DNA of 64,000 nucleotides. Source: Pseudomonas putida. GTDB lineage: Bacteria; Pseudomonadota; Gammaproteobacteria; Pseudomonadales; Pseudomonadaceae. The stretch covers positions 3,968,501-4,032,500 of the forward strand of contig CP124529.1 of the NCBI GenBank assembly GCA_029953615.1, given 5' to 3'. Each line of letters opens with the position of its first letter. Positions within the stretch are counted from its first letter, which is position 1. The notes beneath the pieces were generated by a model. The model was not told the DNA's origin and did not search any database. It saw only the letters and a program-made list of their open reading frames with translations. Of the stretch, positions 59,078 to 64,000 are shown in pieces. Position numbers and translations under genes: made by a program.

Positions 59078-59704
59078 ATGACCCATCCTGTGTATGCCTC
59101 GCAGCGGACCGCTTTGCTGCTGGTCGACCCCTACAACGACTTCCTGTCCGATGGCGGCAAGCTTTATCCCATGCTTAGACGCGTCGCGGACGAGGTTCAA
59201 CTGCTCGACAACCTGCGCATGACTGTTGCCGCCGCGCGAGGACAAGCCATTCAGGTCTACTACGTGCCTCATCGGCGCTGGCAGCCCGGCGACTACACCC
59301 ACTGGGATCATCCCAATCCGACCCAACGCCTGATCCAGCAACGCCACACTTTTGCCAAGGGTTCCTGGGGCGGCGAATGGCATCCCGACTTCGTGCCGCA
59401 GGAGGGCGACATCATCATCCAGGAACACTGGGGACAAAGCGGGTTCGCTAATACCGACCTGGACTTTCAGCTAAAGCAGCGAGGCATCACACACGTGATC
59501 GTCGTCGGCCTGCTGGCGAACACCTGCATCGAATCGACCGCACGCTTCGCCATGGAGTTGGGTTATCACGTCACGCTGGTACGCGATGCTACAGCCGCCT
59601 TCAGCAAGGAAATGATGCACGCGGCGCACGAGCTGAACGGGCCGACGTTTGCGCACAGCATCGTCGACACCCGTGGACTCGTGCAGACGTTGCAACAGCA
59701 GTGA
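59078..59704 (+). CDS. Isochorismatase-family cysteine hydrolase
   Basis: 208 residues. Asp in LLLVDPYNDFL, Lys in FAKGSWGGEWHPDF and Cys in VVGLLANTCIESTARFA form the family triad. Start at 59078 (MTHPVYAS) with CTGGAG upstream. Such enzymes hydrolyse amides, isochorismate or carbamates; the substrate is unknown. It precedes an MFS exporter by 12 bp and is probably HxlR-regulated. Confidence 0.88.
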   Translation: MTHPVYASQRTALLLVDPYNDFLSDGGKLYPMLRRVADEVQLLDNLRMTVAAARGQAIQVYYVPHRRWQPGDYTHWDHPNPTQRLIQQRHTFAKGSWGGEWHPDFVPQEGDIIIQEHWGQSGFANTDLDFQLKQRGITHVIVVGLLANTCIESTARFAMELGYHVTLVRDATAAFSKEMMHAAHELNGPTFAHSIVDTRGLVQTLQQQ

Positions 59705-59716
59705 AAGGGCTGCGTC

Positions 59717-60925
59717 ATGTCTGCTTCTTGCACATCGCCCATGGTCGTTACCGGCCGCCTTGTCACGCTCATGGCCCTGTGCTGCGCGCTGGCGGTCTCG
59801 ACTATCTACTATCACCAACCGCTTCTGCCGCAGATGGCAGCGTCGTTTGGCCTGGCGCCGACACAGGCCGGCCTGGTCGCCACGCTGACGCAGCTTGGCT
59901 ATGCGCTAGGGCTGCTGTTCATCGTGCCGCTCGCCGATTGTCGACAGCCACGCCAACTCGCGCTGCTGGCCATCGCGGGGAATGCCGTTGCCTTGCTTCT
60001 TTGCGCGGTAGCGCCGACTTTCACGATGCTGTGCGTGAGCAGCCTTCTGGTCGGGGTGACGGCGATCACTGCGCAGCTCATCATTCCCTGTCTGTCAGGG
60101 TTGGCCACTGCGGCTGAGCGAGGTCGTATCGTCGGCAGCCTGCTCAGCGGCCTCTCGGCAGGTCTTTTACTGGCGCGCATGCTCGGGGGAATCGCCGGCG
60201 CACATGTGGGGTGGAGAGTCGTCTTTGTGCTGGCCTCGCTCAGCGACGTCCTGCTGCTGCTCATCGTTGCCAAGCGCCTGCCCGCCACCACGAGTCTGCA
60301 GACGATCAGCTACGGGCGGCTCCTGGGCTCGCTAGGCAGCCTGGTCAGGCAGGAAGGCGTGCTGCGTTACTGCGCGGCGAGCGGCTTGCTGATGTTCGCC
60401 GCATTCAGTGCACTGTGGGCCTCGCTTGCCGCGCTGTTGGCACAACCCCCCTACGGACTAGACTCCGCCACCATTGGTCTGCTTGGCCTGGTCGCGCTGT
60501 TGGGCATCGTCGCGTCCCCCCATATTGGCGCGCTGACCGATCGCCTAGGCGCACGCACCATGGTCCTCGCCGGCGCAATGACCCTCGTTCTGGGTTTCAC
60601 CTGCATTGCAGCGAGCGGGCAACATCTCGGCTGGCTGATCCTCGGCATGGTGCTGCTCGACATAGGCAATCGTGCCGGGCTGGTTGCCAACCAGGCGCGC
60701 GTATTCACCCTGAGGACCGAGGCCAGAAGCCGGCTCAATACGGTATTCATGGGGTCGTATTTTTTGGGGGGAGCGATCGGCGCCGCATTGGGGAATTACG
60801 GCGTGCACCGGGCAGGCTGGATCGGCCTGGCTGCTGTTGGCATCCTACTGTCTTTTGCAGCTACGGCGATCAGTGTGCTTGCACCCCGTGAGTCGAGCTC
60901 GACGATGAGCGAGGTTCGCCCTTGA
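59717..60925 (+). CDS. MFS transporter (DHA1-like, YnfM/arabinose-efflux type)
   Basis: 402 residues with 12 predicted TM segments. N-terminal YYHQPLLPQMAASFGL and TQLGYALGLLFIVPLAD are typical of the YnfM-like drug-efflux group. Co-transcribed with the cysteine hydrolase, suggesting a detoxify-and-export pair. Confidence 0.88.
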   Translation: MSASCTSPMVVTGRLVTLMALCCALAVSTIYYHQPLLPQMAASFGLAPTQAGLVATLTQLGYALGLLFIVPLADCRQPRQLALLAIAGNAVALLLCAVAPTFTMLCVSSLLVGVTAITAQLIIPCLSGLATAAERGRIVGSLLSGLSAGLLLARMLGGIAGAHVGWRVVFVLASLSDVLLLLIVAKRLPATTSLQTISYGRLLGSLGSLVRQEGVLRYCAASGLLMFAAFSALWASLAALLAQPPYGLDSATIGLLGLVALLGIVASPHIGALTDRLGARTMVLAGAMTLVLGFTCIAASGQHLGWLILGMVLLDIGNRAGLVANQARVFTLRTEARSRLNTVFMGSYFLGGAIGAALGNYGVHRAGWIGLAAVGILLSFAATAISVLAPRESSSTMSEVRP

Positions 60926-61145
60926 GCGATTCAAAAACGACGCGACAGCGTACCTTTTGCTGGTTTGCTCAGGCTTTTGACCATGCCGTAGTTTGGCGTC
61001 CAAGTACCAGGCGGGCTTATCACTCACCCAGGTATTGAGATACCCAATCCGCTGGGTTCCCGATGGACCTCTCATGACCGGGAGGGGCCTGCGCCGTATT
61101 TCGTTCGCCCCTACCAGAACTGCGAACGGGTGAACGACATTCGCG

Positions 61146-62069
61146 CTAGAGCGATGCCCACTCTTCACGATACTGGAGCAGGAAATCCACAAAAGCGCGC
61201 ACCCTCTGCGGGACATGACGACCGTGAGGGTATAGCAAGGTGTACGGCCTCGATCGCCCGCCAAACGGTTTCAAGACTTCAACGAGTCGTCCGTCCGCCA
61301 GCTCTTGTTCCACGATGAATTTGTAGGTTTGAAATAAACCGGCAGCGTTCTTGGCGAGTGTCACTCCGCCCAACACATCGTCGGAACACGAATAGCTTCC
61401 AGCGGTGAATACCTCACGCTCTCGACCGTCCTCTTGGAACAGCCACGAGATACGCCTACCGCTACTCGGAAGCTCAAACTGAATGCATTCATGCTGCTCC
61501 AAGTCCTGCAAGGTCTGCGGTGTCCCGGCTTTCTCCAGGTAGGCCGGGGACGCAACGACAACCAGCTTGGCATCCTCCAGCAACCTCGCAATCATCGTGG
61601 AGTCAGGCTGAGCTCGTACACGAATCGCCAGATCGTACCCTTCTGCAACGAAGTCGATATTTCGATTACCAAGGTGGATATCAACCGTTACTTCAGGATA
61701 CAGGTCCCGAAATTTTGGCAGCAACGGCAGGATGCGGTGGTGCCCATAAGTCGTGGGCAGGCTGATACGAAGACGGCCTGAAGGCGTTGCTTGAGCGCCC
61801 ATAACGGCCTGCTGGGCCTCCACCAGTTGCGTGAGTGCCTGGCTGCATTGCTCGAAGAAATCCTTTCCCGCATCGGTCAATCGAATGCTTCGGGTTGTCC
61901 TTGCGAACAGCCGAGAGCCCAGCCTTTTTTCCAAACGAAGGATCGACCTGCTCACTGCGGCCGGGGTAACGCCAGCGAGCTGAGCTGCGGCAGTAAAGCT
62001 GCCCGCTTCCGCCGACAGGCAAAACAGCTCAATGCTTCCCAACTGCAGATCGTCAAAGTGCCGCTTCAT
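61146..62069 (-). CDS. LysR family transcriptional regulator
   Basis: 307 residues. HTH (IELFCLSAEAGSFTAAAQLAGVTPAAVSRSILRLEKRLG) and an effector domain (GRLRISLPTTYGHHRILPLLPKF). CrgA-like. Divergent from acuR over 116 bp. Codon use and GC are a little lower than in the core region, as in the rest of 57-64 kb. Confidence 0.9.
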   Translation of the reverse strand: MKRHFDDLQLGSIELFCLSAEAGSFTAAAQLAGVTPAAVSRSILRLEKRLGSRLFARTTRSIRLTDAGKDFFEQCSQALTQLVEAQQAVMGAQATPSGRLRISLPTTYGHHRILPLLPKFRDLYPEVTVDIHLGNRNIDFVAEGYDLAIRVRAQPDSTMIARLLEDAKLVVVASPAYLEKAGTPQTLQDLEQHECIQFELPSSGRRISWLFQEDGREREVFTAGSYSCSDDVLGGVTLAKNAAGLFQTYKFIVEQELADGRLVEVLKPFGGRSRPYTLLYPHGRHVPQRVRAFVDFLLQYREEWASL

Positions 62070-62150
62070 GGGATTTATCCGTACAGAGGCTGGTAGGAGG
62101 CTGGGCGTCGCACACTGCGGTAGACAGATACACCGAACTGAGAGCGCTGC

Positions 62151-62178
62151 TTGACAATTAGACTGCTCGGTCTAATTA
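62151..62178 (+). promoter_or_regulatory. acuR promoter with overlapping AcuR-type operator
   Basis: A perfect -35 (TTGACA, 62151-62156) is followed directly by the exact dyad ATTAGAC-N6-GTCTAAT (62157-62176) and -10-like TAATTA (62173-62178). The dyad covers the whole spacer, as expected for TetR-type autorepression. Confidence 0.75.
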
Positions 62179-62197
62179 TCCTTGGATGGACATTCCA

Positions 62198-62818
62198 ATG
62201 AAAGCCCCCAGGCGTGGGCGCCCTCCAAAAAACTCGCGTAGCGATCCCGATACTCGGCGTGCATTGATCCGCTGCGGTGTGGAGCTGCTGACCGAGCAAG
62301 GATTCAACACTACCGGTATTGAACAGGTTCTCAAACGGGTCTCCGTACCGAAAGGCTCCTTCTACCACTATTTCGACAGCAAGGATGCCTTCGGGCGTGA
62401 GGTCCTCGCTGAATACGGAAAGTTCTTTGAGCGCCGCCTGCGCCGGATCCTGCTCAACCCCCATCGGGAGCCGTTGGAGCGTATCCAGGATCTGCTGCAC
62501 GAGTCGCTCATTGGCATGGAAAAGTACAACTGGCGTCGCGGCTGCCTGGTAGGCAATCTCGGCCAGGAAGTGACTTTGTTGCCCGATGATTTTCGCGGTC
62601 AGATAGAGAATATATTTCGAGTCTGGGAGGCGTTGCTCAGCCAATGCCTCCGGGAAGCGCAGGCCAACCAATCGATAGCCCACTCTGTTGAATGTGAACA
62701 ACTGGCGGCTTTCTTCTGGATTGGCTGGGAGGGCGCAATCATGCGCGCACGTCTCTGCGAAAATGGTCACCCACTGTTGATCTTCGTAAAAGTATTTCTC
62801 GCCGGCATTGCCCGGTGA
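62198..62818 (+). CDS. acuR: AcuR-type TetR family repressor
   Basis: About 206 residues. N-terminal basic arm RRGRPPK and HTH (NTTGIEQVLKRVSVPKGSFYHYFDSKDAFG). The C-terminal RRGCLVGNLGQE...LPDDFR and FWIGWEGAIMRARL match, from memory, AcuR, the acrylate-responsive repressor of Rhodobacter. Start 62198 is preferred (GGATGGA 7 nt upstream); ATG 62186 is the alternative. Confidence 0.85.
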   Translation: MKAPRRGRPPKNSRSDPDTRRALIRCGVELLTEQGFNTTGIEQVLKRVSVPKGSFYHYFDSKDAFGREVLAEYGKFFERRLRRILLNPHREPLERIQDLLHESLIGMEKYNWRRGCLVGNLGQEVTLLPDDFRGQIENIFRVWEALLSQCLREAQANQSIAHSVECEQLAAFFWIGWEGAIMRARLCENGHPLLIFVKVFLAGIAR

Positions 62819-62836
62819 GTTTTTATCGCGGATTAC

Positions 62837-62851
62837 TAGACAACCGGTCTA
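62837..62851. promoter_or_regulatory. Second AcuR-type operator before acuI
   Basis: TAGAC-AACCG-GTCTA, the same half-sites as at 62157, placed just before the AAAAGGAG ribosome site of acuI. Confidence 0.65.
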
Positions 62852-62863
62852 AAAGGAGTCGCT

Positions 62864-63847
62864 ATGTTCAATGCAGTCGTTGTGGAGAACCAGGAAGGCG
62901 CTAAGCAGGCCCATTACCGCGAGCTATCAGATGACCAATTGCCAGCTGGCAGTGTCACCGTTGCGGTGTCTCACAGTACGCTGAACTACAAAGATGCTCT
63001 TTGCATCACAAGCCGGAGCCCGATCGCCCGACATTTTCCTATGATTCCGGGGATTGATTTTGTAGGGGTGGTGGAGCGCAGCGACGACAGCCGCTATCGC
63101 GAAGGCGACTCTGTATTACTTAACGGCTGGGGTGTTGGGGAAAGTCATTGGGGCGGCCTATCCCAGAAGGCCCGAGTGAGCGCGGATTGGCTGATTCCAC
63201 TTCCGCAGGGGATGACACCCCATAACGCCATGGCGATAGGCACCGCGGGTTACACATCCATGCTTAGTCTGATCGCCCTGGAGCGCGCCGGGCTAAGGCC
63301 TGATGCAGGACCTGTTTTGGTAACCGGGGCGAATGGTGGCGTCGGCAGCATTGCCGTAGCGCTGCTGGCTGCCCGAGGGTATGAGGTCATCGCCTCGACC
63401 GGCCGGTTAGATGAGGCAGACCACTTGGTCCGGCTGGGCGCGACGGAAGTGATTGATCGAAATACGTTATCTTCACCGGGTAAGCCATTGGGCAAAGAGC
63501 GCTGGACAGCGGCGATTGACTCGATAGGAAGTCATACCCTTGCGAACGTATGTGCTCAGACCAAAGCCGACGGCTGGGTTGCCGCTTGTGGCCTGGCACA
63601 GGGCATGGATTTCCCGGCTACAGTAGCGCCCTTCATTTTGCGGGGGGTGAGCCTCTTGGGGATCAACAGCGTCACACGTCCATATGCCGAACGAGTCGAG
63701 GCATGGGCTCGGCTGAACGCGGAGCTGGATCTGTCGATTCTGGAGCAGTTAACAAGCGAAGTACCGCTTTCAGAAGTAATCCCTGTTGCAGATGACCTAT
63801 TGGCCGGAAGGATTCGCGGGCGCCTCGTTGTTGATACCAGCGTTTAA
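62864..63847 (+). CDS. acuI: Acryloyl-CoA reductase (AcuI/YhdH-type MDR oxidoreductase)
   Basis: 327-residue zinc-free medium-chain reductase. SHSTLNYKDALCITSRSPIARHFPMIPGIDFVG and the NADPH motif VTGANGGVGSIAVALLA fit AcuI/YhdH. Reduces acryloyl-CoA to propionyl-CoA and so detoxifies acrylate-type electrophiles. Strong ribosome site AAAAGGAG. Forms an operon with acuR. Confidence 0.9.
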   Translation: MFNAVVVENQEGAKQAHYRELSDDQLPAGSVTVAVSHSTLNYKDALCITSRSPIARHFPMIPGIDFVGVVERSDDSRYREGDSVLLNGWGVGESHWGGLSQKARVSADWLIPLPQGMTPHNAMAIGTAGYTSMLSLIALERAGLRPDAGPVLVTGANGGVGSIAVALLAARGYEVIASTGRLDEADHLVRLGATEVIDRNTLSSPGKPLGKERWTAAIDSIGSHTLANVCAQTKADGWVAACGLAQGMDFPATVAPFILRGVSLLGINSVTRPYAERVEAWARLNAELDLSILEQLTSEVPLSEVIPVADDLLAGRIRGRLVVDTSV

Positions 63848-63921
63848 TCCATAGCCCAAGCACGCTCGATGCTTTCAAAGAGGCCAGCCCTCCGTGTTGG
63901 GGGCTGGGTCGCTCAGGAAAC

Positions 63922-63953
63922 TGCTCATCACCGGAATGTGCCGGTGATGAGCA
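63922..63953. terminator. Bidirectional terminator
   Basis: A perfect 13-bp stem TGCTCATCACCGG / CCGGTGATGAGCA with a 6-nt loop, between the convergent acuI and SDR genes. Confidence 0.8.
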
Positions 63954-63962
63954 TTCTGTCAA

Positions 63963-64000
63963 TCAATGACCTGCGCTCTGACCGCCGTCGACGTGCAGGA
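63963..64000 (-). CDS. SDR family oxidoreductase, 3' end only
   Basis: The minus strand reads LHVDGGQSAGH followed by TGA (63965-63963). VDGG near the C-terminus is the usual end of short-chain dehydrogenases. The rest lies beyond the window. Confidence 0.6.
   Translation of the reverse strand, partial: LHVDGGQSAGH

Overview
The window is a 64-kb stretch of high-GC gammaproteobacterial chromosome. Gene content, gene order and the many short REP palindromes (core GTGGGAGCGGG...CCCGCGAA) point to the Pseudomonas putida group. The order leuC-leuD-(methyltransferase)-leuB-asd-usg-fimV-truA-trpF-accD-folC-dedD-cvpA-purF-metZ-SDR is, from memory, the conserved core backbone of Pseudomonas.

Layout. 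(1) 0-6.3 kb: 3' part of gltX, a tRNA array (three Ala-GGC/Glu-TTC pairs), a TetR gene, an alpha/beta hydrolase, a thioesterase, dusC, and ibpA with a sigma-32 promoter and a ROSE-like RNA thermometer. (2) 6.4-16.1 kb: a five-PAS GGDEF-EAL protein, a LysR regulator divergent from leuCD, a methyltransferase, leuB and asd. (3) 16.1-16.9 kb: a large non-coding inverted-repeat element bracketed by hexanucleotide microsatellites. (4) 16.9-29.9 kb: usg-1-like gene, fimV, truA, trpF, accD, folC, dedD, cvpA, purF, metZ, SDR. (5) 30.1-30.8 kb: tRNA-Val and three tRNA-Asp. (6) 30.9-34.3 kb: a lipoprotein, an AraC regulator and a nitrilase-fold protein lacking catalytic residues. (7) 34.4-48.9 kb: a chaperone-usher fimbrial locus with a nested phosphorelay. 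(8) 49-64 kb: an accessory region with a recombination scar, an old yellow enzyme, a periplasmic molybdenum hydroxylase operon with cytochrome c and XdhC, several small regulator/enzyme modules (LysR, HxlR, AcuR) and transporter remnants.

The most interesting system is the fimbrial locus. On the minus strand it runs: chaperone, adhesin, hybrid sensor kinase, REC-EAL c-di-GMP phosphodiesterase, hybrid kinase with HPt, RcsB-like regulator, major pilin, chaperone, usher. The parts resemble the P. aeruginosa CupC/Roc and CupD/Rcs-Pvr systems, but here the signalling genes sit inside the structural genes. Both structural halves are preceded by the same 14-bp dyad (TAAGA-N2-CGTCT-N-A), placed exactly 6+17 bp upstream of a -10-like hexamer. 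This suggests that the RcsB-like protein switches on both halves.

Nine frameshifts interrupt eight otherwise well-conserved genes, and every one is a net insertion (+1, once +2). This points to an insertion-biased sequencing artefact rather than real gene decay. These genes are marked pseudogene here only because the given sequence does not encode them in one frame.
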